Notes: generated by a model from the sequence alone, not told the origin. Positions 43,929 to 53,427 are shown, counted from the first letter of the stretch. The stretch is 64,000 bases of DNA from Ectobacillus panaciterrae DSM 19096 (GCF_000430785.1 NZ_AUMR01000012.1:54851-118850), one strand, 5' to 3'. Numbers and translations: made by a program.

Positions 43929-44104
43929 ATACTCAGCTCTCCTTTCGGGGTTTCTTTTTGGGTATTTTTATCGAGATACTCCTCTAACGCCTCTATTACG
44001 ACGTTATAAATAAAACGATCATTCATACTGCAATAGACATCAAGCCGCTTCTTCAGCTCAATCGGAATTTCCGCATTTAACTTTTTTGTTTCCTCCTGGC
44101 TCAC
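43925..44104 (-). CDS. 59-residue ribbon-helix-helix protein, first gene of the T4SS-like operon
   Basis: GTG 44104 follows GGGGGAGGG. The product (KLNAEIPIELKKRLDVYCS, then FIYNVVIEALEEYLDK) has the strand-helix-helix pattern of Arc/CopG/ParG DNA-binding proteins. As first gene it is a natural autoregulator of the cluster, or a relaxosome accessory factor. It overlaps the next gene by 4 bp. Confidence 0.65.
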   Translation of the reverse strand: MSQEETKKLNAEIPIELKKRLDVYCSMNDRFIYNVVIEALEEYLDKNTQKETPKGELSI

Positions 44105-44246
44105 GTGCCCTCCCCCTTCTTTGAAGAAATCTTCTTTTCTTCATTAATGTATATCCCCCTAAGTCCATAAAGACAACACCTCTAGCACAGATTTCGTTCT
44201 TCAAATGATGACATAACTTCTAAAAGATATGAAAAATGGAACAAAA

Positions 44247-44277
44247 AAATCACATCGGACAAACTCCGATGTGATCT
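44247..44277 (-). terminator. minus-strand terminator upstream of the T4SS-like operon
   Basis: ATCACATCGGA/TCCGATGTGAT perfect stem followed by seven T on the minus strand. It insulates the operon from upstream transcription, yet no convincing minus-strand gene lies to its right (44280-44500 reads only as broken frames). Confidence 0.85.
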
Positions 44278-44511
44278 TCCATGTAAAAAGATGCTGTATT
44301 TACAAATCCCTGCAAAGCGCCGCCAATACGTTGATTTGTATCGCTTTAGCAGCATGCCGCAAGACTGATCCCCACAGCAATCAATACAAGACTTGCGCCA
44401 TGTTTAAGATTACATAACGGTGTCTAACCTTAATCACAGTAGAATATAAAAGCATCCAATATGCATGAAACCTTAATTTACAAACAAAATAAAAATCATT
44501 ACAACTTTTGC

Positions 44512-44540
44512 TTGCATTTTGTCCGTTGATTAAATAGAAT
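44512..44540 (+). promoter_or_regulatory. aspS2 promoter
   Basis: TTGCAT - 17 nt - TAGAAT, placing transcription start near 44547, just before the T-box leader. Confidence 0.65.
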
Positions 44541-44559
44541 ATTCTGTAAATACTTATAA

Positions 44560-44790
44560 GAACGAAATCGTTGAACAGGAAGAGTAAACCAACCGCCGTT
44601 CCACAGAGAGCAATCGGCAGCTGAAAAGATTGCGCTGCGGCCTGGTTGAATGACACCTGCGAGTGCTGCTTTGAACAAAAAGTAGAAGCAGCCGGTCTTC
44701 GCCGTTACAGAAGCTGAGTGGTCATAATGACAATTTGGGTGGCACCGCGGTTTTCCCGTCCCTTTTTTAGGGGACGGGTATTTTTATGTT
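44560..44790 (+). ncRNA. T-box leader with Asp (GAC) specifier, upstream of aspS2
   Basis: The leader has the T-box parts in order: GAACAGGAAGAGTA (stem I base), the CAGAGAGC and GCTGAAAAGATTGCG elements, specifier loop GAAT-GAC-ACC with GAC at 44652..44654, the T-box TGGCACCGCGG (44740..44750) and a terminator CCCGTCCC/GGGGACGGG with T-rich tail (44755..44787). Uncharged tRNA-Asp would stabilise the antiterminator. The specifier agrees with the downstream aspartyl-tRNA synthetase. Confidence 0.9.
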
Positions 44791-44862
44791 CAGGTAAAAT
44801 ATTTGAAGTTTAAGAAGCACGAGCGAGCCGGTTCCGCTTTTCTATTAAAGGAGGTGAGCGCT

Positions 44863-44961
44863 GTGGACGATGGCGACGATGATAACAAAAACACATTCAA
44901 CTATTTAGGAGGAATCAGATATGAATCAGAAGCGAGCGCTCATCGAAGAGTGCAAGAGTAA
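44863..44961 (+). CDS. Asp-codon-rich upstream ORF overlapping the aspS2 start
   Basis: GTG 44863 lies 8 nt after a strong AAAGGAGG, placed after the T-box terminator. The 32-residue frame begins MDDGDDDNKN: five Asp codons in the first seven and two Asn by codon ten. It runs through the aspS2 RBS and start codon in another frame and stops 41 nt inside aspS2. It looks like a leader peptide that reports Asp-tRNA availability to translation of aspS2. Conservation is untested. Confidence 0.5.
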   Translation: MDDGDDDNKNTFNYLGGIRYESEASAHRRVQE

Positions 44962-46213
44962 AGAAAATAAAGTTGTCACATTAAAAGGCTGGGTGAAGCG
45001 GATTCGTCATTTGGGAAGTGTGAGCTTTCTTTTATTGAGGGACCGCACAGGTGTTATACAATGTGTGTTGGAAAATGAATGGGCAGGATTCAAAGCGGAG
45101 ACGGAAAGCGTTGTACAAATTACAGGGAAAATTGTTGCAACATCTAAAACGGAAACAGGCGTGGAAATGATAGCAGAGCATATCCAAATCCTAAACTCTG
45201 CGGCTCCATTGCCATTTGAAATGAATAAAAAGACTTTGTCGGCCGGTTTGGAGCACATCTTGAATCACCGCGTATTGTCTCTAAGGCATGAACGCGCAAA
45301 CGCTGTTTTTAAAATCAAATCTGCATTTGCAGAGGCCTTCAGCAATTACCTTTCCGGACAAGGATTCACGAGAATCTTTACACCGAAAATCGTTTCACAA
45401 GGTGCGGAAGGCGGTGCAAACGTATTTTGGTTCAATTACTTTGGACAGAAAGCATACTTGGCGCAGTCTCCCCAGTTTTATAAGCAAATGATGGTAGCTG
45501 CCGGCTTTGAAAGAGTGTTTGAAGTTGCAGCAGTGTACCGGGCGGAAGAGCATAACTCATCCCGCCACTTGAACGAATACATTTCGCTGGATGCTGAAAT
45601 AGGGTTTATTGAAAATTTTCATGAGCTAATGGAGATGGAAACGAATCTTCTGCAACATATGTTTCAAACCGTTTCACTTCATTTTCATGAAGAGTTGAAG
45701 TTATTCAACGCAGAAGTACCGGGAATTAAAGAAATTCCAAAGCTGACGCTGCAAGAAGCGCAAGAAATTTTGCAACGCACGTACAAAAAAGTCTCTCCCT
45801 CCGGAGACTTAGACACTGAAGGCGAAAAGCTGATTGGCAAATATATTAAAGAATCCTTCGGCAGCGACTTTGTCTTCATCACGCATTATCCAAAAGAAAC
45901 GCGGCCGATGTACACGATGCCTAGCTCTCATAATCCTGCGCTGACAGAATCGTTCGACCTGCTATATAAAGGACTTGAAATCACATCGGGCGGCCAGCGT
46001 ATCCATGAATACGAACAGCTTCTTGCATCGTTCAAAAGCAAAGGATTAGACCCAGAAAACTTTAAATCGTATTTGCACTCCTTTCAATACGGCTTTCCTC
46101 CGCATGGGGGTTTTGCAATCGGCTTGGAGCGACTCGTATTCAAATTTTTAAACTTAATGAATGTTCGCGAAGCAAGCGCGTTTCCAAGAGACTGCGGGCG
46201 TATTACACCGTAA
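44921..46213 (+). CDS. aspS2: aspartate--tRNA ligase, archaeal/eukaryal type (AspS2)
   Basis: A 430-residue class IIb synthetase: N-terminal OB-fold anticodon domain (about 1-105), then catalytic motifs. Motif 2 region VYRAEEHNSSRHLNEY and motif 3 GFAIGLERLVF are followed by ASAFPRDCGRITP, typical of AspRS rather than AsnRS; GLEITSGGQRIHEYEQL is the archaeal-type AspRS block. It lacks the GAD insertion of ordinary bacterial AspRS. Such second enzymes may be non-discriminating (charging tRNA-Asn too). RBS TAGGAGGA precedes ATG 44921. Expression is set by the T-box and possibly the overlapping leader ORF. Confidence 0.85.
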   Translation: MNQKRALIEECKSKENKVVTLKGWVKRIRHLGSVSFLLLRDRTGVIQCVLENEWAGFKAETESVVQITGKIVATSKTETGVEMIAEHIQILNSAAPLPFEMNKKTLSAGLEHILNHRVLSLRHERANAVFKIKSAFAEAFSNYLSGQGFTRIFTPKIVSQGAEGGANVFWFNYFGQKAYLAQSPQFYKQMMVAAGFERVFEVAAVYRAEEHNSSRHLNEYISLDAEIGFIENFHELMEMETNLLQHMFQTVSLHFHEELKLFNAEVPGIKEIPKLTLQEAQEILQRTYKKVSPSGDLDTEGEKLIGKYIKESFGSDFVFITHYPKETRPMYTMPSSHNPALTESFDLLYKGLEITSGGQRIHEYEQLLASFKSKGLDPENFKSYLHSFQYGFPPHGGFAIGLERLVFKFLNLMNVREASAFPRDCGRITP

Positions 46214-46225
46214 GCGCATCAGAAA

Positions 46226-46260
46226 ATAATAAGGAGCGGAAAATCCGCTCCTTATTATTT
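46226..46260 (+). terminator. aspS2 terminator
   Basis: AATAAGGAGCGGA/TCCGCTCCTTATT stem with T-rich tail. Confidence 0.9.
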
Positions 46261-46278
46261 CCTTTATTTATAGCCCGC

Positions 46279-46465
46279 CTATATATGAGTGAATGATAAT
46301 TTCGACATGTCCATGTGCTATGTGCAACCAAAAGGGAGTATTGTATGCTTCTTCTCTCTGATTTCCCCTTGCATGAACCACTACAAAGGTTTGACCGCTT
46401 CTGCACGTCGCCGGATGATCCCTCCCCACTATAAAAAGTCGGTTTTTTTATTCACTTGTATATAT
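46279..46465 (+). repeat. dispersed 187-bp repeat with terminal inverted repeats, copy 2
   Basis: Same orientation and exact length as copy 1 (374..560), with roughly ten base differences. Ends: CTATATATGAGTGAAT and ATTCACTTGTATATA. It sits just after the aspS2 terminator. The remaining DNA to 46574 holds only the RBS region of the next gene. Confidence 0.88.
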
Positions 46466-46574
46466 ACGGATGTTTATTCTACGAAACTTAATGTCTAGAC
46501 GTATAGTCTCATTTGTGATAGGTTCATTTTGTAAGTATTGTAAAAATATAGATTAAATAAAGGGAGATGAGAAT

Positions 46575-48230
46575 ATGAAACGTATTGCTTATGACATGAC
46601 CACTTCAATTGTAACACTGTCATTCTTTGCGCCGATGGATCGGACTGCGCATTCCGAATCTGCGGATAACAGCACACCGCTTCAACAACCAACTGTTACT
46701 CAATCGCCCTCTAATCTGCAAGTAGATACAAATCTCTTCAACAACGGTTCTAGTGCCTTCCAAGCCTATGAACATCAAGGTACACTTTACATCACGAACA
46801 ATGGCGTGGCGAGCAGTGAAATCTACATAAATGGGAAAATCATACCCGCTCACCAAATCTTCCACAGCAAAAACGGCAAAACGATGAAGCTCGATATAGG
46901 AAGATATACAGGAAACGGCACGAATACAATCCAATTCAAAAATATACAGCCGGAAGGAGCCTCCCTGCACGTGTCTATTCCATATCCCACTCTAATAAAA
47001 ACTCCTAAAGAAGCAATTCATTCTTCCAAGATATTTCAAAGGGTAGATGAATTGATCGATCAAGAAGTAACGAACGGGTTCCCCGGCGCGGCGCTCATCG
47101 TTGTCAAGGATGGGAAAATCGTCAAAAACACCGCGTACGGCTTCGCAAAGAAATATGATGCTCACACTCTTTTACAGCATCCGCAAAAAATGAAAGAAGA
47201 CACAATGTTCGACATCGCCTCCAATTCCAAAATGTACGCCGTCAATTATGCCCTGCAAAAGCTCGTGAGCGAAGGAAAAATAAACATCAATGCCCGCGTG
47301 CAAGACTACATTCCTGAATTCAAAGACGAGCCAACCGACCTTGTCAAAGGAAAGGATAAGCTGTGCCTCATTGATATTTTGCATCATTGCGCAGGATTCT
47401 TGGCTGATCCGCAATATCACAATCCAAAGGTATCAAAAGATTTATACTCCCAAGAACGCGACAAAACATTGCAGATGATGCTGAAAACGCCGCTTCAATA
47501 TGAACACGGCACAAAGAACATATATAGCGACGTCGATTATATGCTCCTCGGGTATATCATAGAAAAAGTGACGGGGCAGCGGCTGGATGATTATGTGGAG
47601 AACACGATTTATAAACCTTTAGGGCTTACGCATACGCTGTTCAATCCGCTTCAAAAAGGATTTCAGCCGAACGATTTTGCTGCGACAGAATTGGCGGGCA
47701 ACACGCGCGATGGCGTCATCAGCTTCCCGAATATACGCACGTATACGCTGCAGGGAGAAGTGCATGATGAAAAAGCATTCTACTCCATGAGCGGCGTTTC
47801 CGGCCATGCTGGGCTATTCTCCAGCACTGGTGATTTGGCAGTTTTGCTTCAAGTCATGTTAAATGGCGGCGGATACGGTAACGTAAAGCTGTTCGACCGC
47901 TCTGTCATCGATACGTTCGTTCAGTCGTCCTCCCTTAACCCGACATACGGACTCGGCTGGAGGAAAAACGCCGACAGCAGCATGAAGTGGATGTTCGGCC
48001 CGTATGCCAGCAGGAGCACGGTCGGACATACAGGCTGGACAGGTACGCTGACGGTAATTGACCCTGACAATAACTTGGGTATCGTATTATTGACGAACAA
48101 AAAGCACTCTCCATTGATCGACCCGAAGATAGACGCAAACAAGTTTGCGGGGGACGTCTTCCAGACCGGAAAATACGGGGCCGTGGTGACTCGCGTATAC
48201 GAGGCGTTGGGCATCGCTCAAAAACAGTAA
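46575..48230 (+). CDS. secreted serine hydrolase, class C beta-lactamase / DD-peptidase fold
   Basis: A 551-residue protein. After an atypical signal-like N-terminus (SIVTLSFFAPMDRTAHSES) comes a ~75-residue beta-rich domain (about 55-135), then the beta-lactamase-type hydrolase: SNSK (SxxK, in FDIASNSKMYA), YSDVDYMLLGYIIE (Y-x-N/D position) and HTGWTG as third motif. It resembles PBP4*-/YbbE(AmiE)-type esterases and amidases acting on wall peptides. It ends in a normal stop 111 nt before a lipoprotein hydrolase gene on the same strand. RBS GGGAGATGAG precedes ATG 46575. Confidence 0.82.
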   Translation: MKRIAYDMTTSIVTLSFFAPMDRTAHSESADNSTPLQQPTVTQSPSNLQVDTNLFNNGSSAFQAYEHQGTLYITNNGVASSEIYINGKIIPAHQIFHSKNGKTMKLDIGRYTGNGTNTIQFKNIQPEGASLHVSIPYPTLIKTPKEAIHSSKIFQRVDELIDQEVTNGFPGAALIVVKDGKIVKNTAYGFAKKYDAHTLLQHPQKMKEDTMFDIASNSKMYAVNYALQKLVSEGKININARVQDYIPEFKDEPTDLVKGKDKLCLIDILHHCAGFLADPQYHNPKVSKDLYSQERDKTLQMMLKTPLQYEHGTKNIYSDVDYMLLGYIIEKVTGQRLDDYVENTIYKPLGLTHTLFNPLQKGFQPNDFAATELAGNTRDGVISFPNIRTYTLQGEVHDEKAFYSMSGVSGHAGLFSSTGDLAVLLQVMLNGGGYGNVKLFDRSVIDTFVQSSSLNPTYGLGWRKNADSSMKWMFGPYASRSTVGHTGWTGTLTVIDPDNNLGIVLLTNKKHSPLIDPKIDANKFAGDVFQTGKYGAVVTRVYEALGIAQKQ

Positions 48231-48341
48231 AGGAAAACGGGCAGCTGCGGCTGTCCGTTTTGTAATTGAACCTGCAAACTTTCTTTACATATGTGATATT
48301 GGTAAACTTAGGATACTACTGATCCCTAAGAGGTGACCGCA

Positions 48342-49205
48342 ATGAAAAAAGCATTTTTGATAGGCACTGTCTTAATCGGCTTCGTATCAGGCTGTACCGA
48401 AACATCATCCGAGTCCCAGCCAGCAGTCCCGACCGCGAAACAAAGTGCCCAAAGTTTGAAAATAGAAGAAAAAATGATGGATATCGACGGGCAAACGATT
48501 TACTTCAAGAAAATCGGCAGCGACAAACCGCCTTTGTTGATGTTGCACGGCTACGGCGGTTCATCTGACGGCTTCCAAAAGATTTACCCTGCTCTCTCAG
48601 AACGATTCACCATCATTTCCGTCGATATATTAGGGTTTGGCAGATCGTCAAAGCCTGTGGATTTTCACTACTCCTTCCCGACCCAAGCTAATTTGTACTA
48701 TAAGCTTATGACGAAAATGGGGTATACGAAATTCGCTGTTTTAGGCCATTCCATGGGCGGCGAAATCGGGATGAATGTAAGCTATCTCTACCCTGATGCC
48801 GTCACTCATCTCATTTTGACAGACGCGCCGGGCGCAGAATCCTTGACGGAAGGAAAACCAAGCAAGAAACCGAATCTCGACACATCATTAAAGAATGTAT
48901 CGGACGCAAAAGATTACAACACTGCCGAAATTAAAAACGACCGTAAAGATAAGCTCCACTATGTTCAATTAAATATGCAAAGACCGAGACGCCTGCAAAT
49001 CGCTGCGAAGGAATTAAAGCTGCCAATTCTCATCGTTTGGGGACGGAAGGACAGCAGCGTGCCTTGGCAAGACGGAGAAAAATATGATCGCCTTTTGCCG
49101 AACAGCGAGCTGCGGATTATTGAAGAAGGCTATCACGCTCCTTTCAGGCAGCAGCCGAAAGAGTTCATGAAATACATAAATGAATTTTTCGACAAGTACA
49201 ACTGA
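48342..49205 (+). CDS. alpha/beta-hydrolase lipoprotein
   Basis: A 287-residue membrane-anchored hydrolase. Signal peptide with lipobox VSGC, then the alpha/beta-hydrolase core: oxyanion region LLMLHGYGG, nucleophile GHSMGG, acid in VWGRKDSS and His in EEGYHAPF. Substrate unknown. ATG 48342 lies 6 nt after AGAGGTGA. Proximity to the preceding serine hydrolase suggests joint envelope metabolism, which is inference. Confidence 0.85.
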   Translation: MKKAFLIGTVLIGFVSGCTETSSESQPAVPTAKQSAQSLKIEEKMMDIDGQTIYFKKIGSDKPPLLMLHGYGGSSDGFQKIYPALSERFTIISVDILGFGRSSKPVDFHYSFPTQANLYYKLMTKMGYTKFAVLGHSMGGEIGMNVSYLYPDAVTHLILTDAPGAESLTEGKPSKKPNLDTSLKNVSDAKDYNTAEIKNDRKDKLHYVQLNMQRPRRLQIAAKELKLPILIVWGRKDSSVPWQDGEKYDRLLPNSELRIIEEGYHAPFRQQPKEFMKYINEFFDKYN

Positions 49206-49246
49206 AGCGTAAGAAGCTGTATGAAAGACGCAGCTTCTTACGCTTT
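49206..49246 (+). terminator. inverted repeat after the alpha/beta-hydrolase gene
   Basis: AGCGTAAGAAGCT/AGCTTCTTACGCT, 13-bp stem; the T run is poor, so termination strength is uncertain. Confidence 0.6.
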
Positions 49247-49247
49247 G

Positions 49248-49370
49248 CTATTTCTCTGTTTCACCGATAGGCTTCGGAAACACCAGCGTGAAAACCGTCC
49301 CTTTTCCTTCTTCGCTTTCCACATGAATATAACCGTGATGCCCTTCCGCAAGTGTATTGCTAAACCTTAA
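49248..49370 (-). pseudogene. C-terminal fragment of a sensor histidine kinase
   Basis: The minus strand encodes SNTLAEGHHGYIHVESEEG followed by KGTVFTLVFPKP and a stop: the end of a kinase ATPase domain (GTVFTL being its last strand). Everything upstream is gone. Immediately 5' (49399..49401) an ATG with GAGGG upstream opens MKKLSIVFIGV and stops after 13 codons, so a deletion has joined the start of one gene to the end of another. Confidence 0.7.
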
Positions 49371-49577
49371 CACCAATAAAGACAATTGAAAGTTTTTTCA
49401 TTGATTTTCCCTCTGTCAGTAATGCTCGTTGTTTTGACACGTTCATCTTATAATGCCGGGCGTATTTGTATAAGTTGTTTTGATGACAGTCTTATTAACA
49501 GTGTAAAAGATAACATGTTACCGTTGAGCAAACGATTTCCGTTACGCCCGTTACTGCGGAGTCAAGAAACTCACCAT

Positions 49578-49853
49578 TTAAGCAAAACTTGATAATATCG
49601 CTTTAATGCGATTGTCAACTACTTCATAATAAATTTCTAATCCTTTTCGAGTGCCTGAAATGATTTTAGCAGTTTTTAGTTTGGATAAATGCTGACTAAT
49701 TGTACTTTGAGGCAGCTTCAATTCTCCATACATTGTTGTTACATTAGTAGGGCCTTTTGTAAGCATTATTTCTACTAAGCTTAAGCGGACAGGATGTGCC
49801 AATACCTTTAATACTTCAGCGATATCTGTATACTTTTCTATTTTTTCTACCAT
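49578..49853 (-). CDS. ArsR/SmtB family transcriptional repressor
   Basis: A 91-residue winged-helix regulator: LAHPVRLSLVEIML, the recognition helix LPQSTISQHLSKLK, and the wing SGTRKGLEIYYEV. Cys residues typical of the metal-sensing alpha3 site are absent, so it may sense a non-metal signal. ATG 49853 has GAGGAG upstream. A perfect AATATTATA-N10-TATAATATT inverted repeat lies 24 bp upstream. Its natural target was probably the deleted gene whose start remains at 49401. Confidence 0.88.
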   Translation of the reverse strand: MVEKIEKYTDIAEVLKVLAHPVRLSLVEIMLTKGPTNVTTMYGELKLPQSTISQHLSKLKTAKIISGTRKGLEIYYEVVDNRIKAILSSFA

Positions 49854-49876
49854 ATTTCTTTTCTCCTCTTTATATA

Positions 49877-49904
49877 AATATTATAAATATCACAATATAA
49901 TATT
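49877..49904. promoter_or_regulatory. candidate operator of the ArsR-family repressor
   Basis: AATATTATA - 10 nt - TATAATATT, a perfect 9-bp inverted repeat in the promoter region of the regulator. Confidence 0.55.
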
Positions 49905-49957
49905 CGAAGGAATATACGATTTTATGTCCGTCGTTTTTAAAAAAATTTAAACACCGC

Positions 49958-49992
49958 AAAAAAAAGATTCCCGATTTGGGAATCTTTTTTTT
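49958..49992 (-). terminator. ileS terminator
   Basis: AAAGATTCCC/GGGAATCTTT stem with long A/T tracts on both sides. Confidence 0.9.
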
Positions 49993-50014
49993 GTTTTAAA
50001 AATATATGATCTTT

Positions 50015-53000
50015 CTACCCTGCCGGTGTAAGCTTAATCGAAACCTTTTTGTTTCCTACCTTCACTTCTTCCGCTTCAAAAACTTGGTCGCTGATCAGCA
50101 GTTCTTTCATCAATAAGCTTTCCTGCAGCAAACCTTTATATTGCTCCACCGCACGCTTCATTTCCTCATCGGCATGCATAGCTATGTCGACGCGCATATT
50201 CACTGGCAAGTTCAATTTTTTGCGATACTCCTGAACGGCGCGGATAAACTCACGCGCCACCCCTTCTTGCACAAGTTCCTCCGATAACGTGACATCCATC
50301 ATGACAGTATACTGCCCGTTGGACGCTGCTGCAAATCCTTCTTTCGGCACTTTTTCTACAAGAACATCCTCCATAGCGACGGTTACCGTTTCTCCCGGCG
50401 ATACCTGTATTTCTTGTTTACCGCTCTCTATAAAACGCTGAGCGTCCGACTCTGATGCTTGCTCCAGCCATTTGTTGATGAGATTCGTTTGCTTCCCGAA
50501 TTTCGGCCCCGCCTTTTTGAAATCAAGCTTCAGTTTATACGAAACGTATTCTCTTTCCTCTTGCTTCACATCGAACGCTTTTACATTCAGTTCATCCATG
50601 ACGATATCTTTATAGGAGCTCCAGTCCATCTGTTCCCCTTTGCTTAAAAGCGTAAGGCTTGCCAGCGGCTGTTTCACTTTTAATGAGGTCGAATTTCGGA
50701 TGCTTCGGCCGAGCTCCACAACTTGCAGAACCGCTTCCATTTCTTCTTGCAACTGTACTTGAATCAAGGATTCATCATATTCCGGATAGTCTGTGAGGTG
50801 TACGCTGTCACCTTCCAGATTGCTGTAAATATCCTCGGCGACGAACGGCGTAAACGGTGCCACCAATCGACTGATCGTGACCAGCACCTCATGCAGCGTT
50901 TCGTATGCAGCCGCCTTTTCGGGATTCATTCCGCTCGACCAAAAGCGATCGCGGGAGCGACGCACATACCAGTTGCTTACCTCTTCAACTAGTGCAGCGA
51001 TGAAGCGGGCAGCATTGGTAAATTGATAGTCCTCCAGGTTTTCTCGTACGTGTTTTACTGTGCTGTGCAAACGGGATAAGATCCATTCGTCCAATTTATT
51101 TTTCTTTGCTTCATATTGATTCTTTGGATTGTATCCATCCAAATTTGCGTACAGTACGTAGAAGCTGTGTACATTCACCAGCGTATCCACGAGTTTGGAT
51201 TTCGCTTCCTGCACAACCCGTTCCGAAAACCGTTTTGGATTCCACGGCGCGCTGTCTGCCAAAAGCGCCCATCGCAATGCGTCGGCTCCAAACTTTTGTA
51301 CCAAGTCTGCAGGATCGAGAGCATTCCCCTTACTTTTAGACATCTTTTGACCGTTTTCATCCAGGATATGCCCAAGGGACAACACGCGTTTGTACGGCGC
51401 TTTTCCCGTAAACAATGTGGATACCGCAAGCAGGCTGTAGAACCAGCCTCGCGTTTGATCGATGCCCTCTGCAATCACATCAGCAGGGAATTGCTGCTTG
51501 AACAGTTCTTGATTTCGGAATGGAAAGTGATATTGTGCGAACGGCATCGAGCCGCTGTCAAACCAAACATCAATGACTTCCGGCGTACGTGCCATGGTAC
51601 TGCCGCACTCGGAACAACAAAGCTTTACATCATCGACATATGGCTTATGCAACTCAATATCCTCCGGCACAGGATGTGCAGCAAGACTTCTCAATTCCTC
51701 TATGCTTTTCGGCGCCTGCTGATGTTTGCACTCCTCACATTGCCACACATTCAAAGGCGTTCCCCAATACCGCTTCCGGCTGATATTCCAATCTACGATT
51801 TGTTCCAGGAAGTTGCCGAACCGTCCGTGCTTGATGTGGTCCGGATACCATCTAACTTCTTCGTTGTTTCGCAGCAGTTGCTCCTTCAAGGAAGTCATTC
51901 GGATGAACCAGCTCTCGTTTGCGTAATACAGCAGAGGTGAATCACAACGCCAGCAATGAGGATAGCTGTGTTCATATTTTTCTTTATGGTATAACAGTCC
52001 TTTTTGAGCAAGATACCGCACAACATCCACATCGCAATCCTTCACGAACCGTCCTTCAAATAGAGGAACCTGGGATGTGTATCTCCCTTTCTCATCGACT
52101 ACGTTTACAAAAGATAGACCGTTTTCTCGTACAACTTTGTAGTCATCTTCTCCGTAAGCGGGAGCGATGTGAACAATTCCCGTACCGCTTTGATCTGTAA
52201 CATACTCCGCTGTTACCACTTCATGCCCTTTTTGTACTTCGACAAACTCAAACGGCGGCATATAAGAAAGTCCTGTCAATTCCGCCCCTTTGTGCATAGA
52301 TAATACTTCGTATCCCTGCAGTACCTTCTCCGCAAGGGATTCTGCAACTATATAGATATCCTCTCCCTGTTTCGCCCGCACATAGTCCATGTCCGGGTGA
52401 ACCGCTAACGCCACGTTTGCCGGAAGTGTCCAAGGTGTTGTCGTCCAACCGAGAAAATATTCGTTTTCCTTGTCTTTCCGTTTGAATTTAACTGTAGCCG
52501 TCAAATCCTTTACCGTCTTATATCCTTGCGCCACCTCATGCGAGCTCAATGACGTTTGGCAACTCGGGCAATATGGAGAAACTCTATGCCCTTTGTACAA
52601 CAATCCTTCTTCATGAATCGTGCCGAGAATGTTCCATACACTCTCGATATACGAGTTATCCAACGTGATATACGGGGCTTCCATATCCACCCAGTAGCCG
52701 ATTTGCTCCGTAAATTCACGCCATTGCTTCTCATACGTAAAGACGCTTTCCTTACATTTCTCGATGAAGGCTTCCACGCCGTATCGTTCAATTTCATGCT
52801 TTCCAGAGATGCCTAGCTGCTTTTCCACTCCCAATTCCACCGGAAGCCCATGTGTATCCCAGCCGGCCTTTCGCAGCACTCGATATCCCGTCATCGTTTT
52901 ATATCGTGCAACAACATCCTTAATCGTTCTGCCCAGCGCATGCCCGACATGCGGCAATCCGTTCGCGGTTGGCGGCCCTTCGTAGAATACGAAAGTCGGA

Positions 53001-53110
53001 TTGCCTTCTCGATTCCCAATAGATTTGTGGAATGTTTGCTGTTTTTCCCATTGCTTGCGAACACGCTGCTCTCTTTGTACAGCGGATTCTTTTACATTTA
53101 CTTCTTTCAC
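50015..53110 (-). CDS. ileS: isoleucine--tRNA ligase, type 2 (eukaryote-like)
   Basis: A 1031-residue class I synthetase. HIGH motif as HVGH (in [11 protein letters not shown]), editing (CP1) domain in the middle, KMSKSKGN late, then anticodon-binding and C-terminal domains. Features such as [12 protein letters not shown] and SVFTYEKQW mark the type 2 IleRS branch, often linked to mupirocin insensitivity; that phenotype is inferred. ATG 53110 follows AAAGGAG. Controlled by an Ile-specific T-box. It is the only ileS seen here; a type 1 gene could exist elsewhere. Confidence 0.93.
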   Translation of the reverse strand: MKEVNVKESAVQREQRVRKQWEKQQTFHKSIGNREGNPTFVFYEGPPTANGLPHVGHALGRTIKDVVARYKTMTGYRVLRKAGWDTHGLPVELGVEKQLGISGKHEIERYGVEAFIEKCKESVFTYEKQWREFTEQIGYWVDMEAPYITLDNSYIESVWNILGTIHEEGLLYKGHRVSPYCPSCQTSLSSHEVAQGYKTVKDLTATVKFKRKDKENEYFLGWTTTPWTLPANVALAVHPDMDYVRAKQGEDIYIVAESLAEKVLQGYEVLSMHKGAELTGLSYMPPFEFVEVQKGHEVVTAEYVTDQSGTGIVHIAPAYGEDDYKVVRENGLSFVNVVDEKGRYTSQVPLFEGRFVKDCDVDVVRYLAQKGLLYHKEKYEHSYPHCWRCDSPLLYYANESWFIRMTSLKEQLLRNNEEVRWYPDHIKHGRFGNFLEQIVDWNISRKRYWGTPLNVWQCEECKHQQAPKSIEELRSLAAHPVPEDIELHKPYVDDVKLCCSECGSTMARTPEVIDVWFDSGSMPFAQYHFPFRNQELFKQQFPADVIAEGIDQTRGWFYSLLAVSTLFTGKAPYKRVLSLGHILDENGQKMSKSKGNALDPADLVQKFGADALRWALLADSAPWNPKRFSERVVQEAKSKLVDTLVNVHSFYVLYANLDGYNPKNQYEAKKNKLDEWILSRLHSTVKHVRENLEDYQFTNAARFIAALVEEVSNWYVRRSRDRFWSSGMNPEKAAAYETLHEVLVTISRLVAPFTPFVAEDIYSNLEGDSVHLTDYPEYDESLIQVQLQEEMEAVLQVVELGRSIRNSTSLKVKQPLASLTLLSKGEQMDWSSYKDIVMDELNVKAFDVKQEEREYVSYKLKLDFKKAGPKFGKQTNLINKWLEQASESDAQRFIESGKQEIQVSPGETVTVAMEDVLVEKVPKEGFAAASNGQYTVMMDVTLSEELVQEGVAREFIRAVQEYRKKLNLPVNMRVDIAMHADEEMKRAVEQYKGLLQESLLMKELLISDQVFEAEEVKVGNKKVSIKLTPAG

Positions 53111-53148
53111 GTGATACCACTCCTTTTTATTGAGCTAAAAGCACACAA

Positions 53149-53425
53149 AAACCCGCCCCTGCAGAAGGGACGGGTTCAACCGCGGTACCACCCTAATTCT
53201 ATTGACTAGTTTCTGTTCATCAATAGCACTCAGCCACGTACTGACATACGCGTTCCTTTTAACGGTAGACGCCCGTTCAAGCTTACTGTATTTTCGGCTT
53301 GACTTCTCGGAGAGGATATTCGGTCATGAACTGAACACCGGCTTGCAGCGAAATACCGGCTCTCTGTGGAACAGCTTCATCACGTACTTGTTCTCGTCAA
53401 CGAATTTGTGTGCTTTTATTGCTTG
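53149..53425 (-). ncRNA. T-box leader with Ile (ATC) specifier, upstream of ileS
   Basis: On the minus strand: ACAAGTACG stem I base, CAGAGAGCC, specifier loop GAAT-ATC-C with ATC at 53315..53317, the T-box GGTGGTACCGCGGTT (53178..53193) and a terminator CCCGTCCC/GGGGCGGG with T run (53149..53178). Specifier and gene agree. Confidence 0.9.
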
Positions 53426-53427
53426 CT

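Noticed and set aside
44281..44656. Minus-strand frames upstream of the T4SS-like operon (including a 91-codon ORF and a short LIAVGISLAAC stretch)
   Set aside because: No RBS, overlaps the T-box promoter, and the small hydrophobic stretch is broken by stops in every frame. The nearby terminator suggests a lost gene, but I cannot identify it.
44755..44787. Asn assignment for the T-box gene
   Set aside because: The 430-residue length fits AsnRS, but the motif 2 region, the C-terminal AFPRD block and the GAC specifier all favour AspRS.
46203..46406. ORF encoded by repeat copy 2 (and its counterpart at 57016..57219)
   Set aside because: Similar peptides arise only because the same repeat is translated; no RBS and frames differ outside the repeat.
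51116..51940. 274-codon plus-strand open frame
   Set aside because: Antisense to ileS with no RBS or family features; shadow of a long conserved gene.
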